From: Choristoneura fumiferana
Lineage: Eukaryota > Arthropoda > Insecta > Lepidoptera > Tortricidae
DNA length: 64,000 nt
Assembly (NCBI RefSeq): GCF_025370935.1
Contig: NC_133481.1
Coordinates: forward strand, 5,731,855-5,795,854
Direction of reading: 5' to 3'
Both the position numbers and the translations under genes were made by a program. Positions 46,133 through 57,121 of the stretch are shown here, one piece after another. Within the stretch, counting starts at the first letter, position 1; every line of letters starts with the position of its first letter. A model generated the notes under the pieces. That model ran no database searches. It was not told where the DNA came from and saw nothing but the letters and a program-made list of their open reading frames with translations.

Positions 46133-46366
46133 AAACGGCAAAAAAATCAGGTTTGCCGTATGGGAGCCTCCTTAAATATTTATTTTATTCTGTTTTTAGT
46201 ATTTGTTGTTATAGCGGCCACAGTAATACATAATCTGTGAAAATTTAAAGTGTCTACTATTACGGCTCAAGAGATAGAGCCCTGTGACAGACCGACGGAC
46301 AGACAGACAGCGGAGTCTCTGTAATAGTGTTCCGTTGGCACCCTTTGGGTACGGAACCCTAAATAA
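46133..46366 (+). repeat. Family I, tandem unit 2
   Basis: It starts AACGGCAAAAAAATCAGGTT and repeats the 45945 unit with few changes, including GCCCTGTGACAGACCGACGG and the GGTACGGAACCCTAAATA end. Confidence 0.65.
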
Positions 46367-47005
46367 GTTATTTTTTGCAAATTAATACAACTTGACTTAA
46401 AACGGTATGATATTTAGCTGAAAACAAACGGAGAAAAATTTGTGCCATTTCATGATATGCCTAGATTTTACGATCGGCCGCCGACATAATATACTTACAC
46501 ACAATATTCCTCGAAGGACAGGCAAGTTTCATTATTTTAATATCCCTTTTTTCCACGACAATATGGTTCCCTTATAAGTACTTCAGTTAACAATGACAAT
46601 ACTTGTACCACACTTGAACCACCACAATACCACATATAAAGCTGGCTCGTTACAACTCGCCTCTCATTGTGTAAAGTACTTCCACGGCACAAATAGGTGT
46701 CTATTCCGTGACACTTCGTTGAAATCGGGTAGTAACGTTGGTAACGACCTACACGTCTCAGTAATGTTCCAATCACTTCAACAATGTTTTATTTAGTTTT
46801 CACACGTAGACACCTCTCTCTCATCTCTCTGCATATTTAATATTATGGTGTTTTAAATTTTCAGTAGGTTAATTTGACTTTGACTGACAAGAAAGTTTCT
46901 GTAAGTGTTTTTCAAGATTTTTTTTATTGTGAATGTCAAATGTTGCCATACATTGGCAGTTCAAGTGTAAGGTAAATATCCCAGTACTCGAAATGCTAAT
47001 ACCCA
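46367..47005. other. Unassigned DNA
   Basis: No gene or repeat recognised. Confidence 0.25.
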
Positions 47006-47007
47006 AA

Positions 47008-47085
47008 AGATAACACCCTGCTGTCACCTCTATTGCTAACGGCAGCTACTGGGACAGTGACCACTCGAGCGTTTTTCACCTTACC
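47008..47085 (+). repeat. Short dispersed repeat, family G, copy 2
   Basis: ACACCCTGCTGTCACCTCTA, TTGCTAAC and GGGACAGTGACCACTCGAGC parallel 56075-56170 with a shorter middle. Confidence 0.5.
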
Positions 47086-47337
47086 AGATCAATGGCATGA
47101 CTATTTTTTGAATCCAAAATCCAGATGAAAAACTTCACACGAGTGTCAAATCAAACTCCAACAACTCACTTAAATGTTCAGGACAGTTTTATTTATTATC
47201 ACCTCACTAGCTCGAAAAAGCTTTCTTTATCCTTCGAAATCTGCGTGGAAAGTCGCTTTTTATCCTCTTGGCTGGAAAGAGTTTTTGAAATTCGAACGTT
47301 ATCGTGAACGGGTGCCCTCTTGAAAATACATACCGAC

Positions 47338-47443
47338 CGCTTACTTTCACAACCTCGTATCTGGCCACAAAATTGCTTTAGAATCATAGTGTTGATTATT
47401 GTTGTATACAATTCTGGTAGATACGAGGTTGAGGAAGTAAGCG
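47338..47443. repeat. Short inverted repeat, 25-bp arms
   Basis: CGCTTACTTTCACAACCTCG with TATCT, and its reverse (AGATACGAGGTTGAGGAAGT with AAGCG), match at 23 of 25 bases around a 56-base loop. Probably a MITE end pair. Confidence 0.55.
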
Positions 47444-47894
47444 TTGAATATAGAAGTGTTCACAAAGAAAGTTCGTCATACATTGTTAAAGTAATATTTA
47501 AATATGTTATTTCATTTTTATTACTAAACATTTATTTAGTAATAATAAAGCTCATTTCAGTTTTCTGAAATTATTCCAAATGCGTCTATAATTACAAAAC
47601 AAATTACGTTACAGAACAAACAAGAAGAAAATAGATATCAAATGATGAAAAGAGATTCGGAAACGCACCCGCAAAAAAAGCACAATGACACGTTCTGAAA
47701 CGTGGTTTGTCATAAATTATTTCATTAATGTAAATGCGTTAGTGTTTTTATTCTTGTTATTATTGTTGTTATTTATTAATACAAAAAAAATAGATAACAT
47801 TTATTTCCATTTTGTTCTATTACATAAGTTTTTTCGTCTTTATTCACAAAAATAACGACAAATAGGTAGATATATATGTGGTCAAATTCAGAAC

Positions 47895-48425
47895 GCACCT
47901 ACTGGAGGGAAAAAAATTCACAATGTCAATATTACCAATTCTAGTAATAATTATTTTAACTTTGAGTAGGTTTAGCTACTTGCATAATGAAATGTAAATA
48001 GTACTTGGCTAACTCACTTATCAACGTCCAACACAAACCAAGCTAAACTTTTACTTGGACTTCGAAATTCCCTCTTTTTATAGAAACAAGAACGTGAATG
48101 TATTTTGACATATTTCCATGGGACGAGAATTCTGAGATTTAGAAAAAGCCACTGGCATAAGCTAGCTCGCATAACCTGAAACTGATTTATAAGAGTATTC
48201 AATTTATTTTCTTTCATCTACCTACTATTTTTCTCGCTGTCGTGAGGTGAAAAATTGTGTGTTCCGCTCAGCGCCGCAGTTGTTTAGCATCTCGTGCCTT
48301 TGAAACCCTCGACTACGCTCAGGATTCTTCTTTTGAATCCTAGAATCCTTCGCTTTCTCAGGTTTCAATATACGCACTCGTGCCAAACAGTCACTTTCCA
48401 GCCTTGCATAACAAATAACAATTTT
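47895..48425 (+). repeat. Dispersed repeat, family D/E (copy 2)
   Basis: It aligns with 5785-6262 and shares its 3' 200 bases with family E (TCTCGCTGTCGTGAGGTGAA, CTTTGAAACCCTCGACTACG, GCTTGCATAACAAATAAC). No intact ORF. Confidence 0.6.
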
Positions 48426-48741
48426 TAACAAACGTATTTCTGCTATTTTTTTTTAAACAAAAAATAATTTTGGGGATCAAAAGTACGAACAACGAGGTCA
48501 TCTGTAATCGTTCGTTTAGTTTGAAGAAAGCTACGTAAAGTTACTTAGCTCTAAAAGGAATTTGCTGTCAGTTGGCTGTAACAGCTTCTCTCCCCTTGTT
48601 TGCCGGCCGTGCGAAGCTAGACACAACACTGCGTTTACGACTGCACACTCATTAACTGTATGACCTTAAGGGTGACTTACCTCAGGGAATGCAAAGTGAT
48701 ATTTCAGTTAGCATTTAATAATATTGTACCTAAATCTGTTT

Positions 48742-48892
48742 TAAAAAATATACCTCGTTGAGTTTCGTGCCAGATTCTTCTCAACAGAGGTTTTTTCGAA
48801 CCGGTGATAGATTTTCTTTGACATTCATAGATAAGTGCTTGTTATAGCTATAAATTTAATAAAGATATTATTATTTTGACTTTGACTTTGAT
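48742..48892 (+). mobile_element. LINE 3' end with TTTGAC tail, copy 2
   Basis: TACCTCGTTGAGTTTCGTGC, CTTCTCAACAGAGGTTTTTT, AATAAAGATATTATTATTTT and three TTTGAC-like units. The strand of the parent retrotransposon is plus. Confidence 0.68.
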
Positions 48893-49168
48893 TTTCTTGT
48901 TCGGAACAAAAAAACTCTTTTCGGCTAGTGGCAGATTTTTTCATACAGAAACAATTATCGTACACTATCAAAAGACCAATAATAATATGTTTGCGATCTT
49001 GAAAACGGTATTAATGATTTCGTCGAAATTCACAATATAAGGGCGACAAAAATGGATTTAGAACTCATCTCTGGAAAAATGCGTTTATTCCAATTTTGTC
49101 ATAGGTACCAACCAAGTAAGGCCCGAATACCTAGGGGCTGACATTAGTAGGACAAACCTTGGCTTATC

Positions 49169-49745
49169 AGTGATACTTGGTAATTCGGAGATACTAGTAC
49201 AACCAATCCCATACATTTATTTTGACCAGGTGGTTGACACGCGGATTTCTCATAGGCATCGTTCGTAATCTTTATAAATAGTAGATTCTAATTTGATTTA
49301 ATGTTAATAATAATATTAATTAAATATATTAATTTGTGACTTTTGCTACTTTTGAGAGTGTTGAGACTGTAATACTTACTCTATTTCAAAATAAAATAAA
49401 TAATTTTTAGAGATTAATATCGAAATTATCAAAATACCGTTATTATAAAATTTCAATACCGCTTGTGCCGGTTTCAATATCGGAGTTTTGCTCCGATATT
49501 CCGGTTTTTCGGTATTATCGAATACCGGTATTCATGCTCTATACTGCTTTATCTTACACAGAGTCACTATGAGGAAATGCAAGCTATAAAATCTTGCTTG
49601 CGATTGGTTTCTTGCATTTCACTATTGTGAGCTCATCTTGGGCCTCATCTTCGCCTTCCATCAAGCGAGATTGAGGCCAAACGTAAGCTTATTTTTAAAA
49701 AAAGATAATAAATAACGTAGTATCTCCGAATTACCAAGTATCACT
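49169..49745. mobile_element. Element with 28-bp inverted ends and an ACCGGTATT-rich centre
   Basis: AGTGATACTTGGTAATTCGG plus AGATACTA at the left, and the exact reverse at 49718-49745. The interior holds repeated CGGTATT/AATACCG words (49430-49540). No ORF of note. Non-autonomous; superfamily unknown. Confidence 0.65.
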
Positions 49746-50866
49746 TTACTTATGTAAATATTTGCCCTAAAACATTATCATATTCTTGTTTCATAATGAG
49801 TTTCATTCGTTTAGATTACACACAAGACAAACTAAATTATTCAATTCAAGGATTTTGAACTGCCTTATTACAAACGATAGGTATTTATTTTGAGACGACA
49901 AAAGCGTATCATAGCGTCCAATTATTTAAGTCCATATTGTTTTTGAATTGAAACAAGCATTGAAACATTAATTATTAATATTAAAATCGATGATCCTTAG
50001 CGTAGCAGTTTGCAATACATACCTATGCCTTAATGCAAGCTAAGTGGGGTCCCGCGCGGCCACGAACGTACAACTATGCTTCAACTACTTCAAACATCAC
50101 ATTACCGCCCTACTAACTTATAAACGACGTTAATTACAACCGCCCCGACATGTAATAGCGATGGTACTTCTTTAGTAATGTAGTTGTTACTTACCTTTAG
50201 AGTATTAAAATGTCTTCCAGAATTTAGGGTTCTCCGTGCTAGTTACGATCCCTGGACAATACAAATTGCATACTATATTAGGGGATCGCAGATAGTAATA
50301 TAATTTAGAATAATATACTACTAGTTTTTGGCTGTCATGTGTTGCATAAATATCTAATACGACTCTATTTCTATATAAGGCCGATAGGACGTGTCAGATA
50401 TTTTTGCACTCTGCTGTGGCAGATATTAACCGCATGTTTTTTTTTTAAATGCGTTTCACAAAATGCTCTTTTACTAATGCTTTTTCGCTTGTTCATCGTT
50501 TTTGCTCCCGAAATCAAATAGGGAATATTACTGCAATGTTCTGCCGTCAGAATGCAGCACTAGCACAAACCGCAAACAGTTTTTTAATGTATTGAATGTC
50601 TTTTAAATGTCTGTAGGATGCCATAATATCATATTATTTCAATTATTTTTTGGAAATATAGCTCTATCGTTACTATTGAAGTAAATATCATGTTACATAT
50701 TTTGTTACTAATAAATATGTCATGATCCATCATGGCGGCAAACTATAAACAGAACTGACGTTGTCATGGCGGTTTGTACCTACTAGTGTCGCCCCCTGAG
50801 CAGAGCTTTGCCTAATATTCCCCATTTGTAAATTTTTCATAATTTCTAATTTCACGTTCCACAGAT
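49746..50866. other. Unassigned DNA
   Basis: No gene or repeat recognised. Confidence 0.25.
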
Positions 50867-51216
50867 AATACGGTATTTGACTATTTTGTATATGTTTTAT
50901 AAATTAAAACTACACAATGCCTGTTATCGAATAGAAAAACAATTTTTAAGCTACCTTTACAAATAACAAAGTTATAAAGGTTTGAAATTCAAGATTAGAC
51001 ATACTGGCATGTGACGTCACACGCCAGTACCGCCATACTTGTTGCATAGAGAAAAGCGTTTGAGAAAGAGACATTTATATAGATTTTTCAAAAAATCACT
51101 ATAAATCCCATTTTCAACCGATTTAAATATTCTCTTCGCTAAGCACTATTTGTATATCTATATTTTCATAATAATATTAAGATATGGCAAAATCAGGAAT
51201 TGTCAAATACCGTATT
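50867..51216. mobile_element. Candidate MITE with AATACGGTATTTGAC ends
   Basis: AATACGGTATTTGACTATTT at the left and the reverse (GGAATTGTCAAATACCGTATT) at the right form 20-base inverted ends with one mismatch. The interior includes GTGACGTCACACGCCAGTAC. Target duplication not resolved. Confidence 0.5.
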
Positions 51217-52375
51217 CAACCAAAAAACAAAAAGTTTTGATGACTGTACTACCTATAGGGCCATTTTTCTCAAGTTTAGATAATATTTATTTATTTATTT
51301 ATTAAATGCAATTCACATGTCAAAAGTACAATATAGCACTAACATTATGAAACCCGGAAGGGCGCAGCATTTTTAAGACATATTAACATAGTAAATCGGG
51401 ATTGGGAACTGAAAATTATTTACTTTGCTTTCGTTTTCGTTTCACAAAAACGCTAATTGGCGCTTCTTTGAATTTTGTTCAAAATAGTTGTTTACTTGGT
51501 TGTTTTTATATTTTTCATCTGGCCCTTAAACGAAATACCCTTCACATCTACTCTGGTAATATTTATGATTAGAAATGTAGCAGTAAAAGCTAAATAAGCT
51601 AAGTAACATACATATATATAAGTAAAATTCACTTGCAAAGTTCCTAGCAAACAAACAACATCGAAGTTAAGTAAATAAAAGCTTGTAAAAATTCCTGTTT
51701 TAATGTTACCGCCACTTTGTGAATTCTGCAAACACCAAAAGGAGCTGGAGGGGAAATTCTTGATTTATTTAATAAACGAGAGAAGAACTTGTGATACAGG
51801 CCGGTGGGCGCCGCGAGCAGCTGGAGTGTCGTAAAGGGTCCCGCCCGCCGCCGACGATTACCGCTGCATCCCCGTAATGACGCAGCGCGACCCTTATTAA
51901 AACTTGCTTCTACTCAGTAAAGTTTAAAGTAACGATGCATATTAATTGTTACCTTGATAACTAAATTTCATGGAAATGGCTTAACCAAGGGATTTAGAGT
52001 AACTTTTTTTGTGAGAGTATTATCCGTTAGTACGTTGGTAGTTAGTTGTGAGTTTAAACTTGGCTTAATGACAATAAGCTTTAATAATTTGTTTTTGTTG
52101 AATAAAACGCGAAATGTCATGTTTGGTGGCGTTAACTGACACTAGAAAGAAATTACCTAATACCTGTCGCTTCTAGAGACCTTGTACCTAATAAAGCGAT
52201 TTTTAGTATACCGCTACCCACGTTTACATATTATGTAAAAACTATTTTATTTGTATGACGGCAAAGTTGAAAATTGACTGAAAGCACGTCCATCTGTTAA
52301 GTGTTAACTCCAAGTAATCGTACTGTAATAAACAATAAGCCCATAGACAACTGAAATACAAAACTTGTCTACTCT
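51217..52375. other. Unassigned DNA
   Basis: No gene recognised; 51750-51930 is GC-richer and low in repeats (GGGCGCCGCGAGCAGCTGGA). Confidence 0.25.
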
Positions 52376-52480
52376 CGTTTCTGGTATCCTCTCAATCGTT
52401 CAAAGTTTAACTGACTGGAAGAGATCCCTTTATGGGATAAGTTCGTTTTTGTATATTGTTTTTCTCAATTTAATCGGTTA
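52376..52480 (+). mobile_element. LINE 3'-end fragment (family K)
   Basis: ACTGGAAGAGATCCCTTTAT, GGGATAAGTTCG and TTTTGTATATTG match the reverse of 44582-44712. Confidence 0.5.
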
Positions 52481-53970
52481 TTTTTATTTAAGTAGAATAA
52501 AAACTTGAATGATACAATCTAAAATACAATAAATAAAGATACGAAGGTAAGTACATAAATAAATCAATGTGTCCCTGGACGATTAAAAAGTAATGTTATA
52601 GCTATAGCCAATCGAATTCATCCGGAAAGTAAGTAGGAACTGGTGGCAGCAGTAAAGCGGTATCATAATAAGCAGTGGATACAATAAAACATGGCGCTTA
52701 CGATCACAAAATTCGATGACATACCATAAAAACCGCGCTGCATCACCCATTTGCTCCTTTTATATCGCATTGCCAATTTATATGCCGAAGGAGTTTTTAT
52801 TTTATTACTTATGTAATAAAAGATGCATTTACTTTGTATTCATTTGTCGTAATAAATATATCTTTTGGTTAGTTGATCCGCGTTTACGTTTATATAATCC
52901 CTTAGAATTGCTAGTAGAGCTGAAATAATTAAATATGTAACGTATTAAGTCTGAATAAAACATGTATGCGGCTGACCACATAAATATAAATACAAAGCTT
53001 CATACAGCCGCCTAGGATGGCTAATACAGCCACGGTGGTGTGTGCATGAACATGATGGCTAGAATTAGTCTACTGGCTGAACTAATCTAAATAAACCGAT
53101 TTGCTCGAGGGCGCTCCATCGTGTACACATCACGTGTATAACTCCAAAACCCATACCTGCATCTTTATTATAAGCCTTTTGAATATACTTATTAGTTCCT
53201 AAAAGATAATTGATGTCTCTTCAAACCATCTCCAGCTAATAAGCCATATGAGGAAACAGAAAATAATTACTCTAATGTTAATAAGGAAAACGTAACGAGA
53301 CGACAAGCAGATAATTCATGTTTGCCGCTCGCGTACAAGCACTTAAGACTGTTAAGATTTGCAACGAATAATAATAATCCTGATATAGTCCTCACAAGAT
53401 TGTAGGTCGTGGAAGGTATGTTAAAGATGTAATAAAAATGTAAATATCTGAGCTCCAGCTCCACGCGTGCAGGGCCATAACTCAGGAACAAACATTTCTT
53501 GATGAAAACGTTTGGCAGCCGGTACAGGTGAAATTAAAATGTCAACGCCACATGCTACGTTCCCGTCTTGGGGGATTAGTGCATTCGACTTCCACTAATG
53601 ATTTCCTCGTTTGTTATACTAGGAAGGAAATATAACGTGGCAACTAGGAAAAATATAAAGCAACATGACTTGTGACTATAGAGAAAAGAAAAAGTCCTGA
53701 TCTGACTGATTGACTGACAGACAGACAGGCTCATCAATGCCGAGCCCAGCGGGAGATTTTTTATACCATCTGTAAAAAAAAAACCCTGAAAATGGGAAAA
53801 AATTGTACCTCCGGAGTACCTACTAACTTTTGCTGCTACACCACGCTTACTTTGCTGACCTTACTTTAACCTTAACCCATTCTTATGGTAGCTGTTAATT
53901 CCTATAACACGCCATGTTAAAGTCAGTGCTATATAAAATTCCGTGAAATTACATTAGTGCAAACTAGTAT
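52481..53970. other. Unassigned DNA
   Basis: No gene or repeat recognised. A (GACA/GACTGA) short run lies near 53703-53728. Confidence 0.25.
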
Positions 53971-53974
53971 TTTG

Positions 53975-54222
53975 CTATGCCATTATGCCATATAAAAATC
54001 GGCGATACTAATGTTCTGCCATTTAATATTGTGCAGAAATATATTCGGCGATAAGAGTGTTCTGCTATTTAATATTCTGAGAAATGACTATTATTCGAAG
54101 TGATAATTATGCAAAGTTATGATTATGTAAAAGTATCATTCGGCTAAAAAAAAATATGAGATACCTGTTATGCGAAGTATATTTCGGAGAATCGATATAA
54201 TGCATGATAAATGGAACCTTTG
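53975..54222. repeat. AT-rich array of short degenerate words (foldback-like, single copy)
   Basis: Words such as TTCTGCCATTTAATATTGTG, TTCTGCTATTTAATATTCTG, ATTCGGCGATA and TTATGCGAAGTATATTTCGG recur every 20-30 bases. The style matches the foldback-like families 1 and 2, but the sequence is different. Confidence 0.4.
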
Positions 54223-54609
54223 TCAGAAATGTGATTTTAAAAATCGGTATCCAAATGCCTTGATCTTAGAAAGCTGAAATTTCGCATAGGGATTCCCTAT
54301 TATGACCAAGACAAGGAATAAGGACGCATTCACACGATTCAAGGGTAATTCTAACGGGAGCGAACCTACGAACTAGGAAAGCTTATATAGGCTGCGTTCC
54401 ACACGTTGGCGTTCCCCGCCGAGCTGTTTCCACTAGAGACGCGCTGAGCAAGGATTGGTAAATGAAGTGTTTCTATTGGTTCATGACAAAGATATTCCTC
54501 GCAAAACCTCCTCACACAACCCTGGTGGAAATACAGCCCTGGTAGAGTAGGATCCGGTGTCTACTTAACACGAATTTTAAAATCTAACCCCTATTTATAA
54601 AAAGTTACA

Positions 54610-54680
54610 AGTCAGTTATAGGAAAAACTGGCCAAGTGCGTATCGGCGCGTGACCAGTGTTGGGTTCCGTACTACATAAG
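54610..54680 (+). repeat. Family I, 5' fragment
   Basis: AAAACTGGCCAAGTGCGTAT and TTGGGTTCCGTACTACATAA. Confidence 0.45.
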
Positions 54681-54859
54681 ATACGGCAAATATTCAGTAT
54701 AAGATTTGGTCGACTATTACTCGTTAACTTTAAAAGCTTACCTACTTATGATAGGTACTTTTCCTCTTAAAACCGTTACGTGTGTCTGTCTACTACGTTT
54801 ACGATTTTATCAGATTTTTTCCAGCCAGTGGTTTAGTTCGTAAATGGGGGGAAGGGGAC

Positions 54860-54889
54860 AATACAATACAATACAATGACTCCTTATTG
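54860..54889 (-). mobile_element. LINE 3' end (TACAA tail), part split by a foldback-like element
   Basis: ACAATACAATACAATACAAT followed by GACTCCTTATTG. The element resumes at 55530 (TCTTTATTGTACACCAGAAA, to about 55575), matching 27421-27565. Confidence 0.65.
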
Positions 54890-55529
54890 GTGTACTGCCT
54901 TTTCGACGAAATATGTTTCGCCAAATTTCACTTAGCAACTAATCTTTCGCCAAAGTTTCATTTGGCAAACAATTCGTTGGCATAACTTTACTCCGCATTT
55001 TTCTTATTACGCAACAATTTTATATTGCAAAATTTTACTTCATCACATTTTAATGTGGCAAATAATTATGTAGCAAATGATTGGCTTAGGCGAATAACAA
55101 ATTGTCAAATAACATTTGGCCAATTTTTATATTGCAAAGTTTTACTTTAAAACTTGTGCGAGCGAGAGAAGCGAGCGAGCAAGATGGCTCGGAGCAGAAG
55201 CGACTTGGATAGTTCAGGTTCAGAAGATGTTAGGTTTTTTTATAGCAGCCAGGATAACTGCCACTAGGAAAGTAGGTTGTATGCCATTCAATATGTTGCT
55301 ATGTTAAGGTATGCCAATCAATACGTTTGACCAAAACTTAAACGACATCTTAAAAAAATCCCAGGTAATAATTTGCATAATAATAATTTATCAAATGATT
55401 AGTTGGGAAATGATATCAGTGCGAAATGTTGAGTTGGGAAATAACATTTCGCCTAAATAAAAATATGGGATAAATAGTTTGGGAGTTAATATTTTGCTAA
55501 ATAATTTTCGCCGAATCATTAGTAAACCC
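54890..55529 (+). mobile_element. Foldback-like element, family 2, copy 2, inside a LINE tail
   Basis: A 640-bp reverse copy of 8003-8612: the arms are of GCCAAAT/GCAAAT/GCGAAAT words and the core (55150-55290) carries GCGAGCGAGCAAGATGG and AGCCAGGATAACTGCCACTA. TCCTTATTG (54881-54889) and TCTTTATTG (55530-55538) flank it, an 8-of-9 match. The host LINE tail fixes both borders. Confidence 0.7.
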
Positions 55530-55575
55530 TCTTTATTGTACACCAGAAATAGTGAGCGATACATAAAATAGATCA

Positions 55576-56070
55576 CACTAAGTAGACACTACTAGTGAAC
55601 ACTTGACTCTAACAAAAATTTGCACTTTAAAGCTAAATATTTTACAAACGGTCGAAAATCAAAAACGGTGTTTGCAAACATTTATACCTACATAGCATAG
55701 TTAGATTAAAAATATTTAATTACTTAACATATCAGAATGCGCGCGATTAAAACTTATCAGCCGTAGATATTTGCAATTAGCGCGTTGTGCTCATGAGGCT
55801 GATTGCAGTCCAGTAATCCGAGAGAATTGAATTGATTCACGGCATCACTCGTATTGAAATATGAATTTCACCGACCATGTACTACCAGTGTACCTATATA
55901 AGTTCGTAATTATAAATAAGCCCTTATTATTTTCGAGCTGATGGATAGTTATTTGTTACTTTGCTGTAGGTAATTATAAAAATATTGCATTTATTATTTA
56001 AAGGTGTTTGTCGTGTGGAATTTTTTAGTCATGCATTAAGGTAAATGTAGTTTTTGACACGCTTATGCCC
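55576..56070. other. Unassigned DNA
   Basis: No gene or repeat recognised. Confidence 0.25.
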
Positions 56071-56074
56071 AATA

Positions 56075-56170
56075 GGTGACACTCTACTGTCGCCTCTATT
56101 GCTAATGACTAATGACATAAAATTAAAGATGGCCACTACTGTGACAGTGACCAGCACTCGGACTTTACCT
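56075..56170 (+). repeat. Short dispersed repeat, family G, copy 3
   Basis: GGTGACACTCTACTGTCGCC, AAGATGGCCACTACTGTGAC and GTGACCAGCACTCGGACTTT; see 14462 and 47008. Confidence 0.5.
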
Positions 56171-56582
56171 TATTTACTTTCGAAAGTTTTAAAATCTAGG
56201 ATGTCGTGATAACGTGGCCAAAATGTATAGATAATTTGAATAAGATATTTGTGTACGACTGAGTCCTGCTAATGTGTAGTAAATATTTTTTCTTTGGCCA
56301 AATAAAAAATAATGCTTGTTAAAATAAAATAAAATCTTTTAAAATGTAAATCCTTTGGAAACAATATTAGTACTCAGACTTTTACTCTAGCTTGCTACCG
56401 ACGCCGTTGCCAATTTTAAAATAAGTTTTTTTTTATAATAATGTCTTGGTAATATTTATAAAATAGCCTTCGATACAAAAATACAGCATAATTAAAGAGC
56501 AATTATAAAAAAATTATCATTTAAAAAGTCATGTTTTTGTGTAGTTTATAATAGTAGATTGTTCAACAAGGGACTAAGAAAA

Positions 56583-56655
56583 GCCATAATGACACGAGAT
56601 GATTTGCCACCCGAGCAGAACGAGGGTGGCTATAGTTCGAGTGTCATTATTAGGG
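56583..56655. repeat. Short palindromic repeat
   Basis: CATAATGACACGAGA at the left and TCGAGTGTCATTAT at the right form an imperfect inverted pair around GCCACCCGAGCAGAACGAGG. Confidence 0.45.
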
Positions 56656-56663
56656 CCCGGAAT

Positions 56664-57121
56664 TTTGCGTGCCGCTATTGACAGATTGTAGGGAGAGAGC
56701 ACCGCTTTTTATCGATATTATCGATACTGAAATTAACAATGAAATAGACTGAATACGAAATCGATAACTGTTAATTAAGTTGTAACTTTAATACATAATT
56801 GTATATTATTATATATTTTTGCTTGGAATGTTATTATAATATTTTATATTTGTTATAATAAGAACTAAAAGAATACAAAATAAGATTTCAAGTTATAAAA
56901 TATAAAGGTAATGTAATTATAGTGATTTCAATAAAGCAATTTAAACGGATTAAACTTTCCAGTATTTTGAACTTTTTTCAACATTGACCGCTGAAAATAC
57001 GTATCATCGGAAAGTTTGAGGTTTTATACAATAAAAACATAAATTTTAATAAACTGTCGATTTGTCGATATCAAGGATAAAAAGCGGTGCTCTCCCTATA
57101 ATCTGTCAATAGCCACGCAAA
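56664..57121. mobile_element. Element with about 50-bp inverted ends
   Basis: TTTGCGTGCCGCTATTGACA continues as GATTGTAGGGAGAGAGCACC. The right end is its reverse with two small indels and one change (56664-56720 against 57070-57121). The interior is AT-rich without an ORF. Non-autonomous, superfamily unknown. Confidence 0.7.
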
